Source: Planctomycetota bacterium
Lineage (GTDB): Bacteria; Planctomycetota; Phycisphaerae; Phycisphaerales; SM1A02
Length of the DNA stretch: 57,864 bases
Assembly (NCBI GenBank): GCA_027622195.1
Contig: JAQBZO010000011.1
Span: 1 to 57,864 of the forward strand
Reading direction: 5' to 3'
The notes below the pieces were generated by a model. It was not told the origin of the DNA and did no database searches. It saw only the letters and a list, made by a program, of their open reading frames with translations. Below, one piece after another: positions 44,629 through 52,981 of this stretch (the first letter of the stretch is position 1; each line of letters opens with the position of its first letter). The position numbers and the translations under genes were made by a program.

Positions 44629-45204
44629 TCACTTCACATTCAAGGTGTCGCGCGACAGAGCGGTGTATCGCTCGCGCTCGCCTCGACCACGCAGCGGATA
44701 ATCCTTGCGCAGAGGATGTGCGGGAAAATCCTTCCAGAGCAAAATGCGTCGAAGGTCGGGGTGTCCCGTGAAACGGATGCCATACATGTCGAACACTTCG
44801 CGCTCCATCCACTCTGCGCCTGCCCAAAGGTCGGTCACGGATGCAATGGAGAGGGATGGATCGTTCTCGATGCCGAGTGTGCCGATCGATGGATCAAGGT
44901 AGGACTTCAAACGGATTCGTCGATTCGTCGAGTGGCTCACCAGTTCGTAGACCACTGCGAATCGTCCGGGCTGTGTGGCGGGATAACCAAGGTAATCCAC
45001 CGCGGTGAGATCGGTCAGGAAGTTGTACTGCGTTCTCGAATCGTCGCGCAGAAAACGGGCGATGTCATGCAACTGGGCGCTTGGAACGATGACCGTGGTC
45101 TGTCCACGAAATTCGGTTGCGAGCAGCCGAGTCTCTGGGAATACTGTCTTGAGTGGAGCGAGGTCGGCGTGGTCCAAGCGGGGGGTCGTCGGCATGGCGG
45201 GCAT
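44629..45204 (-). CDS. nuoC: NADH-quinone oxidoreductase subunit C
   Basis: NuoC is a peripheral-arm subunit of respiratory complex I. The 191-residue product carries family features: YNFLTDLTAVDYLGYP, FAVVYELVSHSTNRRIRLKS, SVTDLWAGAEWMEREVFDMY and GIRFTGHPDLRRILLWKDF, then HPLRKDYPL. The ATG at 45204 or 45195 may be used. It is unusual that no other nuo gene flanks it: upstream, 34 bp away, is purH, and downstream is a convergent tRNA gene. The remaining complex I genes must be elsewhere. Confidence 0.93.
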   Translation of the reverse strand: MPAMPTTPRLDHADLAPLKTVFPETRLLATEFRGQTTVIVPSAQLHDIARFLRDDSRTQYNFLTDLTAVDYLGYPATQPGRFAVVYELVSHSTNRRIRLKSYLDPSIGTLGIENDPSLSIASVTDLWAGAEWMEREVFDMYGIRFTGHPDLRRILLWKDFPAHPLRKDYPLRGRGERERYTALSRDTLNVK

Positions 45205-45238
45205 GGTACGGATTTCGACTCATCGCGCGAGCGACTAC

Positions 45239-46837
45239 TTAATGGCGGAAATGACGCGTCCCCGTGATCAAGCAGGTCACGCCGTGTTGCTCGCACAGGT
45301 CAATGGTCTCCTGATCCCGCTTGGATCCTCCAGGATGTGCAATGCACTTGACTCCAGCGCGAATCAGCAACTCGGGTCCATCTGAGAATGGAAAGAATGC
45401 ATCACTCGCCGCAACAGGAATGGAACTGCACTGTGACATCGCCGAGGTCGCCTTGTCACATGCGATTCGGCAACTCGCGACGCGATCCATTTGTCCAGCA
45501 CCTGCGCCGAGCAGTCGATCTCCTGCCGCAATGCACACGGCATTGGACTTGAGATGTTTGACCACCACGCACGCGAGCAACGCCGTTTGAATCGCGGCCG
45601 CGCTTGGAGCAGGCCCCGCCACATGTTGTAGGTCAGTCGCTCGAATCGGTTTGGTGTCACGCTCTTGGACGAGCAATCCACCAGCCACGGTGCGCATCGC
45701 GAGTGGACGTCCAACAAGTGTGCGCGCTGGACCGACGGCGACCAGTCGCACATTCTTCCACCGACTCGAGATGAGGGCGCACGCATCATCATCAAACGCC
45801 GATGCGACGATCACTTCGAGAAAACGCTCGCCTTCCACAATCGCCTCAGCGCACGCACGGTCGATCGTTCCAGTCAGGGCGACAATTCCGCCGTACGCCG
45901 CGAGTGGATCTCCTGCGTATGCGGCAAGAAAAGCATCGCGCGCTGTGGCACCCATTGCTGCTCCACATGGATTGGTGTGCTTGACAATGACTCCCGCGCA
46001 CTGATTCTGATTGATGTCCCGAAGATCGAGCGCCGCCTCGAGGGCGGCGGATGCATCAAGCACATTGTTGTAACTCAGTGGCTTGCCCCATAACAAAGGA
46101 GCGCCAACGATGCTCACCTCGGAGTTGGTCACATCCGCATAAATCGCAGCGAGTTGATGCGGATTCTCGCCGTATCGCAACTCTTCAATGCGCCTCCATG
46201 ATCCCTGAAGTAGTTCTGGGAATGGATTCTCTTGTGCGCGATCGAACCAAGACGCAATCGCGGTGTCGTAACTCGCAGTGCGAGCAAACGCAGCACCTGC
46301 AAGGGTGCGCCGCAGTCCGAGGGAAGTCGATCCATCTTGCGCCGACATCTCTCGAGCGATGAGGTCGTACTGTTCCGGATCAGTGACCACCGTCACGCTC
46401 TCGAAGTTCTTCGAGGCGGATCGGATCATGCTCGGGCCGCCGATGTCAATTTGCTCGATCGCTTCTTCGTCGGCGATTCCCTCTTTGCGAACCGTTTGCT
46501 CGAACGGATAGAGATTGACACACACGAGATCGATCGACTCAATCCCATGATCGCGCATGGACTGCAGATGAGCGGGGTTGTTCCGCCGTGCAAGCAATCC
46601 TCCGTGAACGCGGGGATGTAAGGTCTTCACCCTTCCATCCATCATCTCTGGGAATCCAGTGAGTTCTTCGATCGGAGTGACCTTGATGCCCGCCTTCATC
46701 AACGCCGCGGCGGTGCCTCCAGTCGAAACGATCGTCACGCCGTGCGATGTCAGCATCTTTGCGAAGCCAACAAGGTCGGTCTTGTCACTGACTGAAATGA
46801 GCGCGCGCCGCACGGGGACAAGATGGTCCATCGTCAT
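45239..46837 (-). CDS. purH: Bifunctional AICAR formyltransferase / IMP cyclohydrolase
   Basis: PurH carries out the last two steps of IMP synthesis. The 532-residue enzyme has the N-terminal cyclohydrolase (MGS-like) domain with RRALISVSDKTDLVGFAKML, TIVSTGGTAAALMKAGI and MMDGRVKTLHPRVHGGLLAR, and the C-terminal AICARFT domain with RYGENPHQ, VIVKHTNPCGAA, SDAFFPFSDGPELLIRAGVK and HPGGSKRDQETIDLCEQHG. The ATG at 46837 overlaps the stop of the upstream propeller gene (ATGA). nuoC follows 34 bp downstream. Confidence 0.96.
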   Translation of the reverse strand: MTMDHLVPVRRALISVSDKTDLVGFAKMLTSHGVTIVSTGGTAAALMKAGIKVTPIEELTGFPEMMDGRVKTLHPRVHGGLLARRNNPAHLQSMRDHGIESIDLVCVNLYPFEQTVRKEGIADEEAIEQIDIGGPSMIRSASKNFESVTVVTDPEQYDLIAREMSAQDGSTSLGLRRTLAGAAFARTASYDTAIASWFDRAQENPFPELLQGSWRRIEELRYGENPHQLAAIYADVTNSEVSIVGAPLLWGKPLSYNNVLDASAALEAALDLRDINQNQCAGVIVKHTNPCGAAMGATARDAFLAAYAGDPLAAYGGIVALTGTIDRACAEAIVEGERFLEVIVASAFDDDACALISSRWKNVRLVAVGPARTLVGRPLAMRTVAGGLLVQERDTKPIRATDLQHVAGPAPSAAAIQTALLACVVVKHLKSNAVCIAAGDRLLGAGAGQMDRVASCRIACDKATSAMSQCSSIPVAASDAFFPFSDGPELLIRAGVKCIAHPGGSKRDQETIDLCEQHGVTCLITGTRHFRH

Positions 46838-48039
46838 TCGCTCGCTGGCACTGTTTCTGGCGCAGTGGGGAATGCAGGTGTCAACCGTTGAAGTCGACCA
46901 TCCGATCCAAGGAGATAGAGATCGCCATCGACTGCCGCGGACATCTTGACTCGAGCGAGTGCGACACGCTTCGACAGAATGATGTTGCCATCGAGTGGTT
47001 CCACAGCGGAAAGCGTTTTCGTCGCCGCATCCCAGACAATGAGCCGATTGGCGAAAAGCCCAATCACGTTGCCCGGCGCTTTCGATGTCCAGATCACTTG
47101 TCCATCAGGGCGATTGCCTCCATCGGCGCGAAGCGCGACGAGTCCCTGCCCAGGAATCTGGACATACACACGGCCACGAATGCAAACCGTATCACTTTCG
47201 ATCGGCGACTCGGTGAAGTACTTCCACACGACTCGTCCCGAGCGATGATCGAACCCGTACACCGACTGATCCTTGCTCGCGCAAAAGAGGAGATTGCCGT
47301 CTGTCGAGAGAGTGCCATACACGCCTCCGCCGAGATTGAAACTCCAGATGGATTGGGAGGATTCTGCAACCCAGACTCCGACTCTTCCGCGATCACTCGC
47401 CACAGCGACGGTGCCGCCGATCAGAATCGGCGGGGTGCGGATTCCGCCCGGCAAAGTCGATCCCCACCATGGCACTGCTGAACCGATGCGTTCCCAGCCG
47501 AGCCGTCCTGTGGGATTGCCGAAAATAGCGAAGTCGTTGTAGACCACCGCGGCAGTTCCTGGGAAAAAATCGACACGAGCACGCGACTGGAAGTCGCCTG
47601 TGTCCGCAGAGGCGATGGCAATGCCCTCGCCCGAAACGAGGAAAATCCGCTCGGCCGTTTTCGTCGTCGCCGTGAACACGCTCAAGAGTTCGTCGTCTGA
47701 ATCGAGCACATCGCAAATCCAGATGGCGCGTCCGTCGCCCACGAGGATCGCGTTCAGTGCATTGAATCCATCATTCACATACACACGATCTCCCAGTGGG
47801 AAAATCGCTCCTCGTGATTGGAGGTCACCTGGATTGACGCGCACTTGCCACGAGGGCTTCGCGGCGAGCGACTCGAGCAGTGTTGGTCCTGCCAAAAGTT
47901 CAACATCCAATCGCGCACGCGCAGCGATCACGGCTGCGTCATTCGGCACGATGGGAGCGTCTTCGTTCGTCACTGCGCGTTGAGGAGCAGGGGCGGGCGA
48001 GAGCATGAAAGACACGATCAGCGAAATGGATTGCCACAT
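46834..48039 (-). CDS. Exported PQQ-type beta-propeller protein (BamB-like repeats)
   Basis: The 401-residue protein begins with a signal peptide (MWQSISLIVSFMLSPAPAPQ) and then repeats of the PQQ/WD-like propeller type (GVYGTLSTDGNLLFCASKDQ, VYGFDHRSGRVVWKYF, RVYVQIPGQGLVALRA, DGDLYLLGSDGRLQRL). It resembles BamB and the many planctomycete PQQ-repeat proteins; an outer-membrane assembly or sensing role cannot be told apart. It leads the operon with purH (ATGA overlap) and nuoC, an odd partner for purine synthesis. Confidence 0.75.
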   Translation of the reverse strand: MWQSISLIVSFMLSPAPAPQRAVTNEDAPIVPNDAAVIAARARLDVELLAGPTLLESLAAKPSWQVRVNPGDLQSRGAIFPLGDRVYVNDGFNALNAILVGDGRAIWICDVLDSDDELLSVFTATTKTAERIFLVSGEGIAIASADTGDFQSRARVDFFPGTAAVVYNDFAIFGNPTGRLGWERIGSAVPWWGSTLPGGIRTPPILIGGTVAVASDRGRVGVWVAESSQSIWSFNLGGGVYGTLSTDGNLLFCASKDQSVYGFDHRSGRVVWKYFTESPIESDTVCIRGRVYVQIPGQGLVALRADGGNRPDGQVIWTSKAPGNVIGLFANRLIVWDAATKTLSAVEPLDGNIILSKRVALARVKMSAAVDGDLYLLGSDGRLQRLTPAFPTAPETVPASE

Positions 48040-48130
48040 GGGAGAAGTCCGTGAATCCCTCGAGAATCGAGAGAAGTCGAGTATAGCTCGTGAAGTCTTT
48101 GTGAACTCGAGTGCTAGGATCGTCCAAACG

Positions 48131-49501
48131 ATGTCTCACATGCTCTCCAGTCGAGTTCTTGGGACGGCATTGGGCATCGCGGCTTGGTTGACGGTGGCGC
48201 TGCTCACTTGGAAATCGACTCCCGTTGACGCCTCTCAAGATTCAACGAGGCAAGCGCGAGCGAGTTGGTGGGATCGCACGTCGCCCGATGCTCGCGGACC
48301 TTCCACAAGTCGCCATTATCGGATTCGCAGTGATCTTCCCGCCGAGGTCACGCAGCGATACGCGGCGCACATGGACACGATGTACGACGAGTACATGCGC
48401 CGCCTCGATTCGCTGCGCCTTCGGACTCCTCCTGCACTCGATGTGATGATGTTTGCGACGAGACAGGATTATCTTGACACGCTTCGTACACAGTTTGGGA
48501 TCGATGGCTCGGGTTCAGGTGGAATGTTCTTTGTCTGCCCTCGCGGCGCAGCGCTCGCATTCTTTGCCGAAGGAGTTCCTGATCAGCGCGTCCTTCATGT
48601 GATGCAGCACGAGGGATTCCATCAGGCGGCGCACGCCTATTTCGGGAGCGATCTTCCTCCATGGTTGAACGAGGGGCTTGCCGAGTTTTTTGGTGAAGCG
48701 ATTCTCCTCGACAAGAGTGTGATCCTCGGGCAATCTCGTCCGCAAGTCGTCACGGCGGTGGGGGAGGCTGCGAAGTCGGGCAATCACATTCCGTTCCTCG
48801 ATCTTCTCGCGATGACCCATGATTCCTGGAATCAGAATGTGGCGAGCGGAAAAGCAGAACTGCAATACAACCAGAGTTGGAGCATGGTCCACTTTCTGGT
48901 GTACGGAGACGATGCTCGATATCAGAAGCACTTCGAGCGGCTCCTCCACCTTCTCAATGGAGGCGCGCTGCCGCTCAACGCCTTCGAGCAGGCATTTGGA
49001 TTGACGAATGCGGCGGACGTCCGCATCTTTGAAGAAGCGTGGGCTCGTTTCGCACTCTCGATGCAGCCGAGTCCCTTCGCGACGGCGCTTGAGCGCGGCG
49101 AATTCCTCGCTGAGGGGATTCGTTTTCTGCATGCAAAAGATATTCGTCCCGCGACGCTCGCTGATCTCAAGAGCGCCCTCCAAAGTGATAAGTTCACCTA
49201 CGAAGTTGGATCTCATGGTTACAAGCGGGTACTGAGCGCGGACGACGACACGCTCTTCGAGCTCCCCGGCATCGTGGCGGATCCAAACGAGAAGAAACCA
49301 CTCAAGAAGAAGAAAATGGCCGAGGGTTTCAACCTTGTCCCTGTCGATCTCAAGAAACTCTCGAAGAAACAGCGCGCTCTGGAAGAGGCCGCCCCTTCTC
49401 CGCCCGCGATTGTGACGGTTGGGTTGAAGCCTAGCGAGTTCAAGATTGTCTGGGAACGGACCGCGGACAGTGCCATCGCTTGGCGCATCGACCTCCCGTA
49501 A
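48131..49501 (+). CDS. Exported zinc metallopeptidase-like protein (DUF1570-type)
   Basis: The 456-residue protein has an N-terminal hydrophobic signal or anchor (VLGTALGIAAWLTVALLTW) and a gluzincin-like motif MQHEGFHQAAHAYFG (His160, Glu161, His164) followed 17-21 residues later by PPWLNEGLAEFFGE (Glu181 as likely third ligand). This HExxH...NEGxAE pattern is that of DUF1570 proteins, predicted peptidases common in Planctomycetes. A Lys-rich segment (EKKPLKKKKM, KKLSKKQRALEE) lies near residues 380-420. The start is ATG at 48131, divergent from the propeller gene. The target is unknown. Confidence 0.78.
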   Translation: MSHMLSSRVLGTALGIAAWLTVALLTWKSTPVDASQDSTRQARASWWDRTSPDARGPSTSRHYRIRSDLPAEVTQRYAAHMDTMYDEYMRRLDSLRLRTPPALDVMMFATRQDYLDTLRTQFGIDGSGSGGMFFVCPRGAALAFFAEGVPDQRVLHVMQHEGFHQAAHAYFGSDLPPWLNEGLAEFFGEAILLDKSVILGQSRPQVVTAVGEAAKSGNHIPFLDLLAMTHDSWNQNVASGKAELQYNQSWSMVHFLVYGDDARYQKHFERLLHLLNGGALPLNAFEQAFGLTNAADVRIFEEAWARFALSMQPSPFATALERGEFLAEGIRFLHAKDIRPATLADLKSALQSDKFTYEVGSHGYKRVLSADDDTLFELPGIVADPNEKKPLKKKKMAEGFNLVPVDLKKLSKKQRALEEAAPSPPAIVTVGLKPSEFKIVWERTADSAIAWRIDLP

Positions 49502-49527
49502 TCTCATCCGCTGCTACCTTGAACACC

Positions 49528-50409
49528 ATGACGATGAAGGCCACAATTCACCCCGGTGCGCGCCTCCGCGAATGTATGTCGCGCGACATCGTCGTCGCAC
49601 CTGGAGTCTTCAACGCGCTCGTCGCTCGCGCCGCTGCAAGAGCAGGGTTTCAAAGTGTGTACATCTCTGGAGCCGCAACGGCCAACTGTGCAGGATTCCC
49701 CGACATCGGACTCATCACGCTTCCCGACATGTGTCGCGCTATCCGCGCAGTCGCTGATGCGAGCGGGCTTCCAGTCATCGCCGATGCTGACACTGGATTC
49801 GGCGAAGTGGAATGTGCTGTCCGCACGATCATCGAGTACGAACGGGCTGGCGCGGCGGCGCTTCACATCGAGGATCAACTCTTTCCAAAAAGGTGTGGAC
49901 ATCTCGACGGCAAGGAGATCGTTTCTCCACAACAGATGGCGGACAAGGTTGCCGCGATGGCGAAGCACCGACTCAATCCCGACATGGTCATCATTGCTCG
50001 AACCGACGCGCACGCCATCGAGGGGATGGAAGGGACGATTCGGCGAGGAAATCTCTACCGCGAAGCAGGGGCGGATGTCATTTTCCCAGAGGGACTCGCG
50101 ACCGAAGACGAGTTCGCCCAGTTTGCGAAGGCATCTCTTGGACACAGCCTCGCGAACATGACCGAGTTCGGCAAGACGGCGCACATTTCGGCGAGCCAAT
50201 TCAAGGCGCTGGGGTACTCGATTGTGATCTATCCGCTCAGCGTCATGCGTCTCGCAATGCAATCCGTCGAAAGGGGACTTGCTCACCTGAAGGCCTCGGG
50301 CTCGATGGAAGCCACGCTCCCGCAGATGCAGACGCGCGCGGAGTTGTATTCCCTGCTTCATTACACGCCGGGGGTGCAGTGGAATGCACCCGATGGGACA
50401 AGGCGCTGA
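49528..50409 (+). CDS. prpB: Isocitrate lyase/PEP mutase family protein, probable 2-methylisocitrate lyase
   Basis: The 293-residue protein belongs to the ICL/PEPM superfamily: VAPGVFNALVARAAARAGFQ, SGAATANCAGFPDIGLIT, PVIADADTGFGE (Asp86, Asp88 bind Mg) and the catalytic loop FPKRCGHLDGKEIV (Cys123), as in PrpB. C-terminal ALGYSIVIYPLSVMRLAMQS also matches. PrpB splits 2-methylisocitrate to pyruvate and succinate. The neighbouring citrate-synthase-type gene supports the methylcitrate cycle for propionate. prpD is not present. The ATG at 49528 is chosen because upstream codons overlap the previous gene. Confidence 0.85.
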   Translation: MTMKATIHPGARLRECMSRDIVVAPGVFNALVARAAARAGFQSVYISGAATANCAGFPDIGLITLPDMCRAIRAVADASGLPVIADADTGFGEVECAVRTIIEYERAGAAALHIEDQLFPKRCGHLDGKEIVSPQQMADKVAAMAKHRLNPDMVIIARTDAHAIEGMEGTIRRGNLYREAGADVIFPEGLATEDEFAQFAKASLGHSLANMTEFGKTAHISASQFKALGYSIVIYPLSVMRLAMQSVERGLAHLKASGSMEATLPQMQTRAELYSLLHYTPGVQWNAPDGTRR

Positions 50410-50523
50410 ACCAAAACCACATGATTGGTACCGTTCTTGGGGAAGAAATTGTCCTCTGGTACGCCGTGAAAAGCCCATTCTCGCTACCATGAGAGACTTA
50501 GCATTTTTTAGGAACCTCACCAG

Positions 50524-51693
50524 ATGACGACCGCGACCGCACCCGTAACTACTCCGAGCAAGCCTGTTGATACGCGAGGACTCGCAGGACAGACCGTCGG
50601 TGACACGACGATTTGCTCAGTCAACCAAACCCAGTTGATTTACCGCGGATACGAGATCGCCGATCTTGCAGCGAACGCAACATTTGAAGAGGTCTCGTAC
50701 CTCTTGCTCGTTGGATCAAAGCCCACCGCCGCGCAATTGGCTGAGTTCAAGAGTGAACTCGCTTCGATGCGCGCAATTCCTGCGAGTGTGAAGAATGCGG
50801 TGATCGCGATTTCGAAAGAGTCGCCCAATGCGCATCCCATGAGCATCCTGCGATCAGGAGTGAGCCTGCTTTCGCATCTCGATCCGGACTGCGAAGACAA
50901 TTCTCCTGATGCTGAACTTCGCAAGTCGAAGCGACTGCTCGCACAAATCCCCACGATCATTGGAGCGTGTCAGCAAACACTCGATGGCAAGACTCCAGTG
51001 GATCCTGATCCAACACTCTCGCATGCTGCGAATCTTCTTTGGTGCATGACTGGACGCAAGCCGAGCGAACTCGAAGCGCACATCATGGATGTCAGTCTCA
51101 TCCTCTACGCAGAGCATGATTTCAACGCCAGCACCTTCTCGTGTCGAGTGATTTGCTCGACTGAAACAGACATGTATAGCGCGGTGTGCGGCGGCATCGG
51201 CGCACTCAAGGGACCGCTTCACGGCGGCGCGAACGAGATGGCCATGGAGATGCTCAAGGACATTGATCGCGACTGCGCTGGCGGTGCAATGACGGTGAAT
51301 GCGTGGATGCAACGCGCCTTTGTCGAGAAGCGAAAACTTATGGGATTCGGTCACCGCGTGTACAAGAACGGTGATCATCGCGCAGGCATTCTGCGGACCT
51401 GTGGGCTCCAGTTGGCGATCCAAGGTGGTCCCAACTCGAAGAAGTGGTTCGATATGGGTGACGAGGTGCAGGCGATCATGCTCCGTGACAAGAACATCCA
51501 CCCCAATGTGGACTTTCCTTGCGGCATGACCTACTTCATCATGGGAATCCCCGTGCCGCAGTACACGCCCATTTTTGTTGCGGCTCGCATCACCGGTTGG
51601 TGCGCTCACATCATGGAGCAGCACGCGAACAATCGACTCATTCGTCCACTCGCAGAATATTCGGGTCCAGCGCTGCGCTTCTGGAACAGCTGA
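50524..51693 (+). CDS. prpC: Citrate synthase family protein, probable 2-methylcitrate synthase
   Basis: The 389-residue enzyme condenses an acyl-CoA with oxaloacetate. Catalytic residues are all in place: YAEHDFNASTFSCR (His198), GPLHGGANEMAMEML (His233), MGFGHRVYKNGDHRA (His277) and HPNVDFPCG (Asp330). Length and motifs fit the small type II-like bacterial/PrpC-CitZ group. The adjacent prpB favours 2-methylcitrate synthase; plain citrate synthase is the alternative. 114 bp separate it from prpB. The end of this gene contains the GGAAC part of the candidate promoter for the next gene. Confidence 0.85.
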   Translation: MTTATAPVTTPSKPVDTRGLAGQTVGDTTICSVNQTQLIYRGYEIADLAANATFEEVSYLLLVGSKPTAAQLAEFKSELASMRAIPASVKNAVIAISKESPNAHPMSILRSGVSLLSHLDPDCEDNSPDAELRKSKRLLAQIPTIIGACQQTLDGKTPVDPDPTLSHAANLLWCMTGRKPSELEAHIMDVSLILYAEHDFNASTFSCRVICSTETDMYSAVCGGIGALKGPLHGGANEMAMEMLKDIDRDCAGGAMTVNAWMQRAFVEKRKLMGFGHRVYKNGDHRAGILRTCGLQLAIQGGPNSKKWFDMGDEVQAIMLRDKNIHPNVDFPCGMTYFIMGIPVPQYTPIFVAARITGWCAHIMEQHANNRLIRPLAEYSGPALRFWNS

Positions 51694-51708
51694 TTCAATT
51701 TTCCGACT
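51683..51708 (+). promoter_or_regulatory. Candidate ECF-type promoter (GGAAC-N17-GACT) of the CHAT operon
   Basis: GGAAC (51683-51687) overlaps the last codons of the citrate synthase gene, and GACT follows at 51705-51708 after exactly 17 bases, identical to the motif upstream of the other ECF gene (8199-8224). It lies 33 bp before the sigma GTG. Autoregulation by the encoded sigma factor is inferred. Confidence 0.4.
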
Positions 51709-51715
51709 TGTCATT

Positions 51716-51736
51716 CATTGTGTTTCTGACACAATG
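51716..51736 (+). promoter_or_regulatory. Perfect 7-bp inverted repeat directly before the ECF sigma start
   Basis: CATTGTG (51716-51722) and CACAATG (51730-51736) are exact reverse complements with a seven-base spacer, ending five bases before the GTG start at 51742. It occupies the place where a ribosome-binding site is expected. No T-run follows, so a terminator for the upstream gene is unlikely. An operator or a translation-control hairpin is possible. Confidence 0.5.
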
Positions 51737-51741
51737 CATCG

Positions 51742-52317
51742 GTGGACCCAACCGCCCGCGATCGCGAGATACTCGACGCCTGTCTGAAGGGCGAAGCAGG
51801 GGGATGGGATCGATTCGTTCGTCAATACACACGCCTTGTCTATAGCGTCGCCATTCGATATCGACTGCCCGCTGAGGACGCGGATGATGTCCACCAAGCG
51901 GTGTTCCTCGCGGCGGTTTCGCACCTCAAGGAGTTGCGTGAGGTTTCGAGAGTGGCGGCGTGGCTCATCACGACGACCCATCGGGAATGTTGGAGAATCG
52001 GGAGAAAGCGCCAAAGAAACCTGAGTGTTACCGAGGACTTTGCCGACCTCGACGAGCCGAGCCAATCCACCGCTGAGACCGCCGAGCGGCTTCAGGCGAT
52101 GCGTGAGGAGATGTCTTTTTTGTCTGAGAAATGCCGAGAATTGATCCACGCCCTCTATTCCGATGGGGCTGGTCCTAGTTATCGGAACATCGCTGCTCGG
52201 CTCGGAATCACCGTTGGCAGCATCGGCCCCAGCCGGATGCGGTGTCTCAGCCAGCTCACCGAGGCGCTCAGGGCGCGTGGTTTTGAGGCTCCATCCGACG
52301 AGAAACACGAGAAATAA
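51742..52317 (+). CDS. RNA polymerase sigma factor, ECF family, first gene of the CHAT operon
   Basis: The 191-residue sigma factor has region 2 (RLVYSVAIRYRLPAEDADDV, HQAVFLAAVSHLKELREVSR, AAWLITTTHRECWRIGRKRQ) and region 4 (FLSEKCRELIHALYSD, SYRNIAARLGITVGSIGPSR, MRCLSQL). The start is GTG at 51742; no normal ribosome-binding site precedes it because an inverted repeat fills that position. It is followed after 70 bp by a small protein gene and then by TPR-CHAT and subtilase genes on the same strand. No membrane or zinc anti-sigma gene is next to it, so control must be by another route, perhaps the downstream proteins. Confidence 0.92.
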   Translation: MDPTARDREILDACLKGEAGGWDRFVRQYTRLVYSVAIRYRLPAEDADDVHQAVFLAAVSHLKELREVSRVAAWLITTTHRECWRIGRKRQRNLSVTEDFADLDEPSQSTAETAERLQAMREEMSFLSEKCRELIHALYSDGAGPSYRNIAARLGITVGSIGPSRMRCLSQLTEALRARGFEAPSDEKHEK

Positions 52318-52387
52318 TCATCCTGACGTATCGCAGATGGCAAATCCCCCTCTCCATTGGAGTAGACCCAGAAAGCACCAACCCCCG

Positions 52388-52975
52388 ATGACTCATCAAC
52401 CCGACCAACGCCGAACCGAAGCTCTCCTGCGCTTTGTGGTTGGCATGGACGGTTCCACCGCCGCCAACTTTGCAACGGGCAACGAAATTCGATTTGTCGA
52501 AACAGTGCTCGCCGACATTGATGTCGTGGTCAGAGAACAATCTCCGCCAGAGTCTGTGATCGCTCGCGCGCTCGCACTCGCTTCAGCATTGCCACGACCC
52601 ATTCCTTGGCTTGACCGCACTCGTGCCGTCATCGCCTCGCTCGTCATCGACGCGCGCATGCCCGCATTGGCCGGTGTTCGAAGTGGCGCGGGGCCACGAA
52701 CGCTCACCTTCGACTCGGGTGGCTACAAGATCGATCTTGAAGTCGATGACATTGGGGACGATGGCTTCGAAGTGCATGGGCAGGTTCATGCCGACGGTCG
52801 CGAAATCAACGCGACCGCAGTAGCGCTCGTTTCGCCAGAGTCCTTTATGCCAACCAAGCAGGGAGTCGTTGATAGTCGCGGTTACTTCACTCTCTCGGCG
52901 CACCGGGGGCTCTATGAGATCGCTATTTCCATCGGCGGCGGGCTCGTGATTCTTCCAGCGACACAGTTTTCATAA
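52388..52975 (+). CDS. CHAT-operon protein with helical N-terminus and beta-sandwich-like C-terminus; candidate sigma regulator
   Basis: The 195-residue protein has no known catalytic motif, signal peptide or membrane helix. Residues 1-95 are helical and end in LDRTRAVIASLVIDAR followed by MPALAGVRSG. Residues ~105-195 are strand-rich (YKIDLEVDDI, FEVHGQVHADGREI, RGYFTLSAHRGLYEIAISIG, GLVILPATQF) and resemble a carboxypeptidase-regulatory/CNA-B-like domain. From memory, proteins with a PALAGVRS motif sit between ECF sigma and TPR-CHAT genes in other phyla too; I cannot check this here. Only six bases separate it from the CHAT start. It is the natural candidate for an inhibitor of the sigma factor or a CHAT substrate. 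Alternative starts upstream would overlap the sigma gene. Confidence 0.75.
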   Translation: MTHQPDQRRTEALLRFVVGMDGSTAANFATGNEIRFVETVLADIDVVVREQSPPESVIARALALASALPRPIPWLDRTRAVIASLVIDARMPALAGVRSGAGPRTLTFDSGGYKIDLEVDDIGDDGFEVHGQVHADGREINATAVALVSPESFMPTKQGVVDSRGYFTLSAHRGLYEIAISIGGGLVILPATQFS

Positions 52976-52981
52976 TGGAAC

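Noticed and set aside
51716-51736. Inverted repeat read as terminator of the citrate synthase gene
   Set aside because: A seven-bp stem with no following T-run is not an intrinsic terminator; it fits a leader element of the sigma gene better.
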